In this document: one piece after another, positions 33,457 through 44,927 of the stretch
How positions within the stretch are numbered: position 1 is the first letter of the stretch
How the letters are laid out: each line of letters starts with the position of its first letter
Origin: Glebionis coronaria
Lineage: Eukaryota; Streptophyta; Magnoliopsida; Asterales; Asteraceae
NCBI GenBank assembly: GCA_025667525.1
Contig: CM046876.1
Span: forward strand, 480,706,557-480,770,556
DNA: 64,000 nt
Reading direction: 5' to 3'
Notes under the pieces: model-generated
What the model was told of the DNA's origin: nothing
Seen by the model: only the letters and a program-made list of their open reading frames with translations
The model's database searches: none
Made by a program: the position numbers and the translations under genes

Positions 33457-35514
33457 ATGGATTCCAACAAGTACCTAGAAGGGAAATCTATGCAAAGGCC
33501 GCCTCTTTTTGGAACCGATATTTTTGTTTATTGGAAAATAGATTTGAGACTTATTTGAAATTAAAAGATTTAGATCTTTGGCATGTTATTACCAATGGTG
33601 ACTTTTTGCCTTATCAGTATAATGAAGTTTCTAATAAAAAAGAGCTAGTTACTTTTGATCATTCTAATGATGACACTAAGATGAAACTTGCTAAAAATAA
33701 TGAGGCTTAAATGGTGATTTATAATGCTTTACCTAAGAAAGAGTATGAAAGGATTTGTATGTGTAAAACCGCTAAAGATATTTGGAACACTCTTTTAGTA
33801 ATCCACCAAGGTAATAGCCAAGTCAAAGAAAGCAAAATCGATCTTCTTGTTCAACAATATGAACAATTTGTCATCTTAGAAGATGAAACTATTGATAGTG
33901 AATTTGCTAGGTTTAATACTATTATTACTAGTCTAAAAGCACTTGATGAAGGTTTTTCTAGCAAGAACAATGTTAGGAAGCTTCTTAGGGCGTTACATCC
34001 TAAGTGGAGAGCTGAAGTCACAGTGATTAAAGAATCGAAGGACCTTACTACATTATCACTTGATGAACTTATTGGTAACTTAAAAGTTCATGAAATGATA
34101 ATTTTGAAGGACTCAGAAATGGTGAAAACCAAGAGTGAAAGAAAGTCTCTAGCACTAAATGCCAAGAAAGTGCAAAGTGACCATGATAGCTCCTCTTCGG
34201 ATAATGATGATGAGGAATATGCTATAGTGGTTAGAGACTTCAAGAAGTTCTTTAAAAGGAAAGGTCAACACGTGAGACAACCAAGCAACAACAAGAAAGC
34301 CTTTTCCAAAAACTGATTTGTCATGTGACAAAGGTAATAGGAAATGCTTTAGATGTGGCGATCCAAATCATTTAATCGGTGAATGTCCTAAGCCATCTCG
34401 CGACAAGAATCACACGTCGTTCGTTGGAGGTTCATGGATCGATAGTGGTGAAGAATGTGAGAATAACGCTAAAGACAATAAATGTCTGATGGCTCATTCT
34501 TCTAAAGAGGTACATTCCGAAACTGAGTATTATAGCATTGATAGTTCTTCCCTAGATGATTTAGAATTAGAAGGTCAATATAATAACCTATGCAAACTAA
34601 GTCTAAAATTCATTGAAAAAACGAATCGCTAAAATCAACTAGGACCAAGCTTGAAAACGAAATTAGTAAGCTAAGAGAGAAATTAGCTAAGCTTGAGAAA
34701 AATAAAGAAGTTAATTTAGGTTGTCTAAGTTGTGAAAGTCTTAGACAAGAGAATGGAGATCTCAAGAGCACCTCCAATAACTTGGAAAAGTTCATGAAAA
34801 GTACTAGTTCTCTTGATGATATGTTAAGTAGACAAATTCATTCTTGGGAAAGACTTGGGTTGGGATTTGACACTAATGAAGCATCTACTAGTGAACCAAA
34901 ACAAGTCAGGTTTTCAGAAAAATGTCCCACTGCCCGCGTTCTCCAAAGTATGGGGCGGTTCCATATAATTATGGAACCGCAGGTTGCATTAAGGAACCGG
35001 GAACAGAAGATGAAATTTGTGAAAATCCACAACTTCCTGAAAAGTCTATTTTAGGTAAAGGGCCAATACATCTTTTGGTTAACAATGTTAAATTACCTAT
35101 AATTGATAAAAAGGAACTTGATAAATTATACAAGCCTTTGAGTAAACCTTTAATGGGAATGAGAAATTTATCAAGACAATCATCTACTCCTCCAAGAGTA
35201 CGAAATGATTCAAGGTCTAGAAGTAGAACACCAACACCTAAAAGGAATGATCAATCTAAGTCATGACTTAGAAGTAAAACACCAACACCTAGAAACAATA
35301 ATAACTCTAGGTTTAGATCAATTACTCCTAAGAAAAACAATGGACATCAAAATGCTCATATGAATTGGAATAAGTTTCAGCAATGTTTTTCTCCATGGGG
35401 TATGTGTCGTCCATTCATGCATCCCAACCAAATGCAAAGGATGTTTGGAACTAACAACTTTGGACCTATGAGATATTGGGGACCAAATGTTTGATTTTTT
35501 GTGTTATTACCTAG
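33457..35514 (+). pseudogene. Copia gag remnant (element G, SIRE-like)
   Basis: The frame opens at ATG 33457 (MDSNKYLEGKSM). It shifts frame near 33535, has TAA at 33708 in place of an expected Lys codon, and shifts again near 34310. The UBN2-like Gag core is readable at 33711-34200 ([12 protein letters not shown], then [12 protein letters not shown]). A zinc knuckle CFRCGDPNHLIGEC (CX2CX4HX4C) is intact at 34345-34390. Behind it lies a Lys/Glu-rich coiled-coil segment (about 34640-34780) and an S/R/P-rich linker with repeated RSRTPTPKR-like units (35200-35330). The order is typical of SIRE-type Copia. Not functional. Confidence 0.85.
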
Positions 35515-35851
35515 ATATGCTTGGAAATTGATTTGGAGCCCGATGAGTGTATTAAGGATATTGGTTGTTCTAAACACATGACAGGTACTCTAATTTTGTT
35601 CTCTACTTATAAACCATATAATGAAGGTAACGTCACTTTCTCTAGTAATCTATGTGGTAACATCATTGGCAAAGGTACGGTTTCTCTTGCTCCATGTCCA
35701 TTAAAAATGTTGAGCACGTAGATAACTTAGGTTTTTATTTACTAATTATAGGTCAAAGTTGTGACAATAAGTGTAAGTTCATCTTTTCGGAACATGATAG
35801 CGAAATCGTAAAATATGGAAAGATCATTGGAAAAGGTGTTAGAAAGCATGG
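35515..35851 (+). pseudogene. Copia protease / pre-integrase remnant (element G)
   Basis: 35545-35690 encodes a Copia protease around DIGCSKHMTG (the family has D-S/T-G at this place; here Ile replaces Ser/Thr). After a frame change the segment HVDNLGFYLLIIGQSCDNKC continues toward the pre-integrase region. It stops at 35851, where element C inserts. The remainder of G must lie beyond C, outside the window. Confidence 0.82.
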
Positions 35852-38800
35852 TGATGAGACTGCTTTTATACATAGTCTCATCGTCAAAAATGGGCTTAAA
35901 ATGCATAAAATATCATGAAATATGCCAAATATATTCTTGTGTTTGTTCCATGTGTATTTTAGGTACGGATATTGAGAAAATGGCAAAAGATCACAAGAAA
36001 CAAGCAAAAACGAACACGGGAAACGAAGCCGCACAATGAACCAAGCCCTAGAGTTGATTTTCCAAGAATAACCCTCGAACAATTGAAGATTATACAAGAA
36101 GGGTCCTCCAATATTGAAGAAATAACACTTTAAACCCTTGTTTATTCATAATTACAAGTTTGGTCCTTAAAGTTTGTCAAATTGCAAAAAGGACCCTCCA
36201 CTTTGAAGAATTGGCAAGAATGGTCCCTTATAAATGAAGACTTGACATTTTTAGTCCTCAAAGAAGTCAATCATACAAGTCAAGACCATGAAGAATGAAG
36301 AAATGCCAAAAACAACCCTTGAAGAATCATCAAATTACAAGATATACCCTTGAAATAATTTTACAAAACTTTTTGGGGCAAAAGTGTGAAAACTGAAAAT
36401 TTATTAACAAAGGTTTTATGTTTTGTGCTTAATAAACAAAGAATGAAAGGAGAATGGAAGATGGGGGATTAAAACTGCCAAGACACAAAACATACCTAGA
36501 CCAACCATTGGCCACCACGTGTCCCACTCACTTGTTACAACCAATGAAAACTCACCATTCAGCCATGTCACACCCCACTCACAACCGGCTTAACTAACTT
36601 AATTAATTAAGTTAATTTATGGCGCTTAACACTTTTTCAAACATAAAATTAGATTAAAACCTACACTATTCACCATTAGAACAAGATTAGGGGTTTGCTT
36701 AATACATGGAATTAAACCCTAATATTGTCCAGTTTTATGATTAAGGGTCCCCTAAACATAACCCAACTCACTTTTTACATGCCACATCAACACAAAGTTC
36801 ACATGGGACATGCCTTGCTCACGTTTTTTAGGGAAGAAGCCAAAAGTGCCAGAGAATCTACCACCCATAATGTAGCTTACAACATAAGCTCATTGTGAGC
36901 CCTTTAATCAATTCCACCACCTTTCCATCTCTACAAAATGCCAAAGGACTTCACATGATCAGTCAAATTTCAAACTTCAAAGGGTAAAAGAGGAACTTCG
37001 TACATTAGGGTTTTTATGTTTCCAGCTTTATGAATACCATGTACACCCTCTATATAAAGGGTATAGGGTCATACATTTACATTTGCTCTTGGTTTTTCTT
37101 TGGTTAACATTCTGTAAAGCCGTGTTCTAAGTTAATGAAAAGTGTTTGAATTATTTGACGAAATCCAAGTGCCAACCTTATTTTACTCTTGTTATTGGTT
37201 AATGTTTGTTATTGTTAAGTCTGAAAACCTATTTTCAAAGATTGTGCAAGAAATTGCATAATTTCCTAAAATCTGATATTTTGCTAAGTCTTTGGTACAT
37301 CCTTGGAATTTTTGGATTACAAGTGATCTATACACCCTGATAAGAAGATTATCAAGGTGTTGTGAGCTTGTGGTTTGGGGATAATCAAGGAGTGGGTACA
37401 AAGTTTGCATTAATTAGCTTTTCTTTTTTATTTTTTTCTTTTTATATAATTGCTTGTTCTAACCTTGTTACTCTTAGCAGCTTTGTGGAAGCTTGTGCCT
37501 TGTTAAGCTAGGCACATAAGCTCATAAATTCATGAGTGTGGATGTACATTCATGATGTTTGAGTCTACTTACCAAAAATCTGTTTGAAAAGTGATATTTT
37601 GTGATTTCTTGATCTGCTGTTATAAGTGTTGTTCTTGTGGCTTGAATCTGCTTAATACTGCATGATATTGTTGTTATGATGCTAGATTAGGCTTGGGTAA
37701 ACCTGAAATACACATTTGCTTTGTTAAATCTTGGATTAAAAAGTTTAAGGGGTGTTTGGGTCTATTGATTTAAGGTACTTGTTTGAGTTTGAGTTAGGAT
37801 TTGTGGTTGTTAAGTGTTGGTATTTGTTTATCAAGTGTTTGAGTTCTGATATTTGCAAACTTTGCTCTTTGAAACATCAAATTTGATAAAGTGCTATAAC
37901 TTGTTTGATTTTGCATATTTTGGCCTAAAATCTTGGTAACACATAAAGTGTATACATGTTTAGGATTAACAAGTGCTTAAATCAAGTTTGTATAACCTGT
38001 TAAATAGATTTCAGTGTTTGAAATTAGATATGTGGTCAAATACATCAACAACCTCACTTGTGTTCATCTGTTTGTTCATCAGTAACTTTTACTAGCTTGA
38101 ATCTTTGTCTAAACCTTGAATCAGTGCATTAAACAAGTTGAGTTATGTTCATTTGAATTTATTATAGCTATTGTGTGCATTTGGTTCAATTTGGTTGGCT
38201 TAATCTTGCTAAATCTGCTTATCTTGTTCATAACTGCTTATGTTCATGTCTGTATCATGTCTGGAGCTTAATTGAATTAACTGTATCAATTAGCTGTTAG
38301 GATTCGTGTTTATTTGTTTGTGATTGACTCCTTATAACCCACTGGTTATAAGGGTTCCTTTGTGTGCTCTAAATCCAACAAAAATCCACAAAAGACAAAC
38401 AAGTCAAGATAGTCAAGCAGTGGCAACTTTTCCCACTGCTAGACACCCAAAACTAGCCCCTGCTAGTGTTAATTTTCAAACAGCTTATTCATAAGCTATT
38501 CTAGCTTATTTGGGCTTGCAACAACTTTGATTTTGTAATCAATCTTCTTTATTTGGCCCATTTGACTAATCTGGAGATTTTTAAGGTTTGACTTTTAGGT
38601 TTGACTAGAAAACCAACTAAGTTGACTTTTACATAAAGTGCTTATTGCTTATTCCAGCTTATTCATTGTGCTTTTTGGAAATCTTTTTGATTATTAAGCT
38701 TAGTTTTGTCATTTGAAATCTTTTTCAACAAGAATCAGCCCTTGAATTGGTCTAGAACTCAAAAACGACTATTTTGTCGTTTTCTGTAGAGAGCTTTTGC

Positions 38801-39917
38801 TTATTTCAGGCTTATTTCTTGGGCTTATTCAAAAATTCTTTTTACAAACAGCTTAATTAGGTCAAGAGAAGGTTGTGTGTCAAATTTCAGCTTATGGCAT
38901 CAACTTATAGCTTAATGGGCCAAAAGCCCATTAAGAATAAGCTACTTTGAAATAAGCTGTGATAAGCTCACTTTCAGCTTTTCAGCCTTTGAAATTTTGT
39001 GTCTAAAATTGAATTTTGAGTCAGATAGGAGATTTTGGGCTTATGTGGTGAACCTTTTCTTATTGGGCCTAAATTCAACCCATTAAGGGACTGTTTTGCT
39101 ATTTAGCCCATTCGGAGGCCCAATAGGGGTAGTTTGGTCATTTTAAGATCATTTTTGTTTTAATTAGGTTAAAATAAACTAGTTTGCAACTTTTTAGAAT
39201 TTTTTTATAAATGTTGGATTTTTATTAATATTTTATTATTATTTTATTATTAAAAATTAAATTTAAGATTTTTGCATTTTTTTCATTTTTCCTAGGTTAA
39301 ATACATTAAGTGAGGAATTTTAAAAGTTTTAGATTAATTTTCTTGTCATTTAATTAATTTTTAGAATTATTTTAAGGTTTTTATAGTTTTTAATCATTTT
39401 TAAATAGTTTTTATTAATTTTAAATTTTTTAAAAATAGTTTATAACTTAGTTAAGTTATTTTAGAGGTTTAGAAAGTGAAAAATCTCATTTTGGGCTTTT
39501 TGTTAATTAAATTGATTTTTTGCGCTTTAATTAGCATTAAAAAATTAATATTTAATTAAATAAAAGGTTTGAGTAAATTTTGATTTTTTGTAAACTATAA
39601 TTGCATTTTTAGGATTTATTGTAGTTTTCTAGGAATTTTTAGGTTAATTTTTAAAATTCGTCATATTTTACGGTTTTACGTGCACGACCTTTCGTCTTAG
39701 TGTAATTTTATCGTAACCGTCATCCTTTTCTATTTTCTTTTCTCATAATTATAATCACAAACATTATACATCTCTTTACACAACACACTAGCCTCCTTGA
39801 GAACGAACTCTCACTCATTGGGTCATTTACAAGTGGTTTTCCTAAACCGTTTGTTTAATACTTACCCTAATTACCTCGTTTTCCTAAACGAGTGTGATTT
39901 TACAACTATTATTTTTT
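35852..39917 (+). repeat. Element C 5' LTR (about 4.07 kb)
   Basis: The left border is fixed by the 3' LTR copy at 63368. The right border is placed just before a decayed tRNA-Asp-like primer site, so it is approximate. The TATA box is at 37051. From about 38460 to 39000 the words AGCTTATT and AATAAGCT recur many times, in the same relative place as the arrays of A and B. The 4-kb length is unusual for this lineage; an old insertion inside cannot be excluded. ORFs in this stretch are not supported. Confidence 0.72.
37051..37058 (+). promoter_or_regulatory. TATA box of element C LTR
   Basis: TATATAAA in CACCCTCTATATAAAGGG, 1.2 kb into the LTR. It is the clearest promoter motif in the LTR. Confidence 0.6.
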
Positions 39918-40656
39918 ATGTAGCTGCCGGGGAGGCGTGTTGTGTTTTGATTTGAACAATTGTTGTTTTTATATTATCCATAAATATAATTGTGTTAGTA
40001 GCACTCTACTAATACGTATTATCGGTTTTTTATTTTTTGTGTGAATATTATTACTATATTGTATACGTTGAACAATAAATTCACAAGTACTCTAAAAGTG
40101 TGAAAACACAACCTTGATTAGGGATTTCATCACTCGATCACTGTATTCAAATCTCAAACAAAGAAAAAAGGCAAAATAGATAATTACTTTCGAGAAGCCT
40201 AATTTGGAAAAACACAAACTATAAGGTAGGTATAAGGCAGGTGTTATAAAATACACCCTAAAGAAAAAGGCTCTTAAGTGCATCGCGCCGCCTCGTTTCT
40301 CCGCCTGCTTGTGCGTGTTTAGATAAAAGGGCTAATCGAGGGTTTGCCAACCCAAGTATTATCTACATATCATATATATTTTCTTGGTTTCAATTGATTA
40401 AACCCTCTTGAACGTTTTGGTGTTCCACCAACGTTCTAAAGTCATCGAAGGCGTTCACTTCACGTGATCGTTTTCATTCCTTGAGGCTCCTTTAATCGAG
40501 AGATTTGATTAAAGGAGAGATTTGTAGATTTTTGTCTACGTAATACATCACCAAAATCCAAAAAAGTAAAAACAATCAAAACCACAAAAAAATTGAAAAA
40601 ATTAAAAACACCAAAAAGAATCTTCTTTGCGCATCCCCACGTTGTACGTGAGGTTT
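39918..40656 (+). other. Leader of element C with decayed primer site
   Basis: AGCTGCCGGGGAGGC at 39922 resembles the second half of the tRNA-Asp site (TGCCGGGG), but the leading TGGCGCC is not conserved. The rest is AT-rich untranslated leader up to the Gag ATG at 40657. The minus-strand ORF 40092-40283 is not supported. Confidence 0.5.
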
Positions 40657-42430
40657 ATGCAAACTCGCAACCAAGCTAGATGTGCACGTAAACGAAGAAA
40701 CCGAAAGGAAACCACACCTAACCTTTCAAGTGAGGAATCTCCTATTGACGAACCTATCGTAGAACAAGAAGCAATCATGGCTAATCGAACTATGATGGAG
40801 TTACTTCAAGCACCCACCGAGGGTTATGGAGAGGCTATTGTGATTCCCTCCATCCTTGCGGAGAATTTTGAAGTTAAGACGGGTTTGTTGTTGATGATCC
40901 AAAACAACAAATTCCGTGGTGATGAAAAGGACAACCCGCACAACCATATCCGCCAATTCAATCGTCTTACCGCCACTTAAAAGTTTAAGGACGTTACTAA
41001 TGACTCGATTAAGATGATGCTTTTTCCGTATTCCTTAGCGAGGCCCGCTAAAATTTGGTTAGAGAAAGAGCCCCCAATTCTATATTGACGTGGAAGGATC
41101 TCGTTTCCAAGTTTGTGAACCAATTTTTCCCGCCCTCTAAGACTACGCATTTGAAAAACGAGATTTCAAAATTTTCACAAGAATTTATTGAGAGTTTTTC
41201 TACGGCTTGGAATCGGTTTAAGGAAATGTTGCACGAGTGTCCTCATCATGGTTTTTCCAACTTGCATCAAATTGACACGTTTTACAATAGCATGAACGAT
41301 CATGAGAGAGATTATCTTAATGCCACCGCGGGTGGTAATTTTTTTGTGTAAAACCGTCGAGGAAGCATTGTTGATTATTGAGAATAGGTCTAAGGTCTAT
41401 AGTCCTCCTAGCACGTTGAGTGTTCGTAAGGCTTCGTCTTCGGCTTCACCTTCATTGTCTCATACCATCGATGCTTGCCAAATTGAGGCAAATTTGGAGA
41501 ACAAAATTTTTGATAAGCTTAAGGGATTTCTAATTGAGTATAAAGTTGGTGAACAATCTACTCCCGCTACGGCTAAAGCGGTTGAGGTTTCTTGCATGTA
41601 TTGTGGTGGAGGTCATGATTTCTCCGAGTGCATTACCAACGGTGGTAACACTTCGAGTGCCTACGCGGCCACGGGAACTTATAACCAAAATGGTCAAGTT
41701 ACCCGCTCTAATCAAATGACTCCACCGGGTTTTGCACCCAATCAAAATGCTAACAGCTATCAAAACAATCAAGTTGGTTACAAAAACAATTATAAGGGTA
41801 ACAACTATGGGAATCAAGGGGCTAATAACCAAGTTTCAAACAAAAATCAAAACAATGATTTTCAAAACAACAACAAGAGTTTGCAAAACTTGAAAGATCT
41901 TCCAAATAAATTTGTTTAATGGTGCAAATGGAAATGATGCTAGGTTTGATAATATACAAAGGGAGATCATTAGCCTAAGATCCGAGTTTAAGAATGACTT
42001 GAAAAAGGAGTTGAAGTACGAGTTAGCAAATGAGCTTAAGATTCATACCAACAAAATAGAGGGTAATGTGACTAGGTTACAACAAAACCAATAAAAGATG
42101 GAACAAGGGAAACATGAGATAAAACAAGGGATGCTTAAGGCCAATAAGAGGCAATCTATGTTGAAGGATAAAATTTCATCCATATTTGAGGCTATAATGT
42201 GTAAACCGTCTTCGAGTAGTCTTCCTAGTAACACAATATTGAACCCTAAGGGAGAGATGAAAGTGATTACCACACGAAGTGGTAAGACAATTAAGGAACC
42301 GACTCCTCAACCAATTACTCTAACGATGGAGGAAATTGAGGAAGAATCCGAGGTGGTGGTCAAAAAGGAGCATATCCCAATCCCACGAAGTACCGCTCAA
42401 ACCACACCTACGGTTGACCCATTACCATAA
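40657..42430 (+). pseudogene. Athila-like gag remnant of element C
   Basis: The start MQTRNQARCARKRRNRK and the motif LLQAPTEGYG are, as I recall, typical of Asteraceae Athila Gag. A TAA at 40978 and a frame change near 41070 break the first half. The Gag core continues at 41080-41340 (LTWKDLVSKFVNQFFPPS, then CPHHGFSNLHQIDTFYN), and the frame changes again near 41345. A knuckle CMYCGGGHDFSEC (CX2CX3HX4C) lies near 41595-41635, followed by an Asn/Gln-rich tail, another frame change near 41915 and a TAA at 42092. The tail after 42200 resembles the Gag-Pol junction of B (ITTRSGK). Not functional. Confidence 0.88.
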
Positions 42431-43021
42431 TTGGAACCCGAGATTCCAAAGGCTATGCCTATGCCTCAACCACACCACCTTTTCCATACCCATCAAGACT
42501 TCGTAAGGAGAAACGACAAGAACGAGAGAACTACCAATTTGAGCTTTTTATGAAAATGTTTCGTGATGTGCATTTCAATGTAAGTTTTGTCGACGCTTTG
42601 GTCATGATGCCTCGATTTTCCGCTAACTTTAAGAGTATGTTGAACAAGGAGAAATGGTAACAATTGTCTAGTTGTTCATCAGTTTATCTTAACCACATAC
42701 CTCAAAAAGTCAGTGATCCCGGTAAATTCTTGATTCCTTGTGCAATCCAAGATATGGAGGAATGTTATGCCTTGGCCAATCTTGGTGCTAGTATTAACTT
42801 GATGCCTCTTGCAATCTTCAAGTTGCTCAATCTTACTAATCTTACTCCTTCACTAATGTCTATCGAATTGGCCGATCATTCCACTATTCCCGCATGTGGA
42901 TTGGCCGAGGACGTTTTTGTGAAAGTGGGAAAGTTCTATTATCCGGTAGACTTTATCGTTGTCGATATTCCCACGGATCCTCAAGTTCCTCTTATTTTAG
43001 GTCGTTCGTTTTTTGATACAT
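42431..43021 (+). pseudogene. Protease remnant of element C, cut by element B
   Basis: 42664-43021 encodes an Athila retropepsin with LAEDVF and PLILGRSFF. The active-site motif reads NLGAS where element B has DLGAS, so the catalytic Asp is replaced by Asn. The frame runs straight into element B at 43021/43022 and resumes on the other side at 54199. 43017-43021 is the left TACAT duplication. Confidence 0.88.
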
Positions 43022-43469
43022 TGATAGGTGTGTAAACACCCATCTTTTCTACCACTTATTTCTTGCTAAAACAAGACCAAAACGCGTATTTAATGTCATT
43101 TGTTTGGAATTATGCGTGGTTTGTGTGTTTGTTATGTTTTCAGAGCCAACCGGATAAATATTGGAGAAAACATGGGATTACACGGGTTTTATCAAGGAAA
43201 AAGACTGAAGACGAAGTCTATTGTCCAAGAGATGCAAAAGATTTGAAGTCAATGGGCCTATTTGAAGATTTATCGAAGAAAAGGACCAAAGACGGAAGAT
43301 TTACACATGTCGAAGAAACTCAAGTCTATTTAACGAAGGAATTAAAAGACGAATTGAATTTAATCGACGACAAATCCCGAATCAGAATCGAAAACGTCAA
43401 CTTTTCTGAAAAGACGAGAAGACAAAAAAAGAAGGGAAGAAAGCCCACTCACCAACCAAGGGAGAAGCC

Positions 43470-43477
43470 TATAAATA
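43470..43477 (+). promoter_or_regulatory. TATA box of element B LTR
   Basis: TATAAATA in GAAGCCTATAAATACTCC, same position in the 3' LTR (52944-52951) and equivalent to the box of element A. Confidence 0.75.
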
Positions 43478-43902
43478 CTCCTCCCATTCACACATTCGAA
43501 CTCTCTCATCTTCCTTTTCAGTTATTCTTCTTCCTAGTTTTTAGGAACCATCTCCCTTAAGGAGTGGTTTTAATCTTTGTTTGATTTATCTTCCAATCTT
43601 GTAAGTTAATCTTTTCTTGTTTGTTGAATCTTAATTCATTAATACAAATCATCTTTTAATCTTTCCATCATCTTGTTCTTCATATCTTTTTGATTCTTAG
43701 TGCTTAAATTTCATTCGTTTGGTTTGATTGTCAAAAGTAAGTGGGTTTTGTGATTTTGTTGTTTTGGATTCAAGCTTTCTTTGAGTAAAGGATTAGTGGT
43801 AAGATTGGTTTAAGCTTTGATCAAAAACTTGTTGATTTTTGGTTTTGATTTCGTGTTCTGTTAACTCCCCTGTTCTTCGCTACACTTTCTGATCTCGCCC
43901 AG

Positions 43903-44443
43903 ATTCCGAATAGGGAATCTGGGGTTGTGACTATTCGGAATATCTCAATTATTCCGAGTAGTGGTTATTTTCCTTGTTTATTCGGAACATTTCTATTATT
44001 CCGACTATTGGCTAATTTTCTTCTCTATTCGGAATAACTCGATTATTCCGAGTAAGGCTTTATTTCTAGATTTTCCGAATAGGGTTTCTCAAAAACATAT
44101 TCCGAATAGCTCAAACTTTCCGCATAAGACCTCATATTCCGCATAGAGTTTATTGTTCCGCATAAGAGACACTTTCCGCATAGAACAAAATATTCCGCAT
44201 AAGATATACTTTCCGCATAGGGCATTTCCAGATTATTCCGAATAGGTTATTTTCCAATTATTCCGAGTAAGGCAATTTTTCCGAATAGGATTGGTTTTCC
44301 GCATAGCAGTACTATTCCGCATAGACCCTTTCCCAAATTATTCCGCATAAGTGCTATTTTCCGCATAAGAGCTTTGTTCCGCATGGCATTGATTATTCCG
44401 AGTAAGGGGAACTTTCCGAATGAAGCAATATATTCCGCATAGG
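43903..44443 (+). repeat. TTCCGCATA / TTCCGAATA array in LTR B
   Basis: About 26 occurrences of TTCCG or its complement CGGAA, spaced roughly 15-30 bases apart in units such as ATTCCGCATAAG and TTTCCGAATAGG. Identical copy at 53377-53917. ORFs with YAE/RN repeats on the minus strand here are translations of the array, not genes. Confidence 0.9.
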
Positions 44444-44722
44444 GATCCAGAGTTGGGTTTTCCATTCAGTGTTGAGGTACTTATTCTCAGTTATAATTTT
44501 TAGTTTAATTTAACTATTTCTAGTTCTTACATTTTAGTAGATTTAGACCAAAGCTCCCCCTTTTTAGTCACCAATTACAACGATTCCACTTTTGACTGTG
44601 ATCGATTCGAGAAGATACCGAGAACGAAACAACGATATATATCAATTGGGTACGAGCAACGCAAAGAGAGATCTTGCAAGTAAAAACCTTTTTATTAACC
44701 AACCAAAAGTCAGTTATTAAAA

Positions 44723-44737
44723 TGGCGCCGCTGCCGG
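44723..44737 (+). other. Primer binding site, tRNA-Asp type (element B)
   Basis: TGGCGCCGCTGCCGG, three bases after the LTR, identical to the site of element A. Confidence 0.9.
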
Positions 44738-44790
44738 CTCTTTTCGTAAGGATCAACGGTTTCTTGTGAGAAAAATTGGATTTTGGGATC

Positions 44791-44806
44791 CGTTCTTTCG
44801 GGAACG
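44791..44806 (+). other. Leader hairpin with TTCG loop (element B)
   Basis: Stem CGTTCT / GGAACG (the pair next to the loop is T-G) around TTCG, in the conserved leader at the same distance from the primer site as the hairpin of element A, within a few bases. Role unknown. Confidence 0.6.
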
Positions 44807-44927
44807 TTATTTTCAAGCACACAAATTTTCAAAAATCCATAAAAATATAAAATTTTCAAAAATACAAAAACAATATAAAACCTATAAAAACCAAAAAATA
44901 TTTTCTCTTGCATTTTCTTTTTAGTGT

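Larger units (their letters stand above)
43022..44719 (+). repeat. Element B 5' LTR
   Basis: 1698 bp, TGATAGGTGTG to GTTATTA. The first 30 bases and the last 100 or so resemble the LTR of element A; the middle differs. The first 450 bases are purine-rich with an open frame (43063-43560), the TATA box is at 43470, and the TTCCGCATA array is at 43903-44443. Confidence 0.95.

Noticed and set aside
40250..40320. CGCGCCGCCTCG near 40284 as the tRNA-Asp primer site of element C
   Set aside because: It lacks the TGGCGCCG order and lies inside the leader; AGCTGCCGGGG at 39922 fits position and sequence better, though it is worn.
43903..44443. CRISPR-like spaced repeats in LTR B
   Set aside because: Units are short and spacing irregular, the locus is a plant LTR, and no cas gene exists; it is a tandem array within a retrotransposon.
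44043..44465. Minus-strand repetitive ORFs (also 53517-53939)
   Set aside because: Direct translation of the TTCCGCATA array in LTR B.
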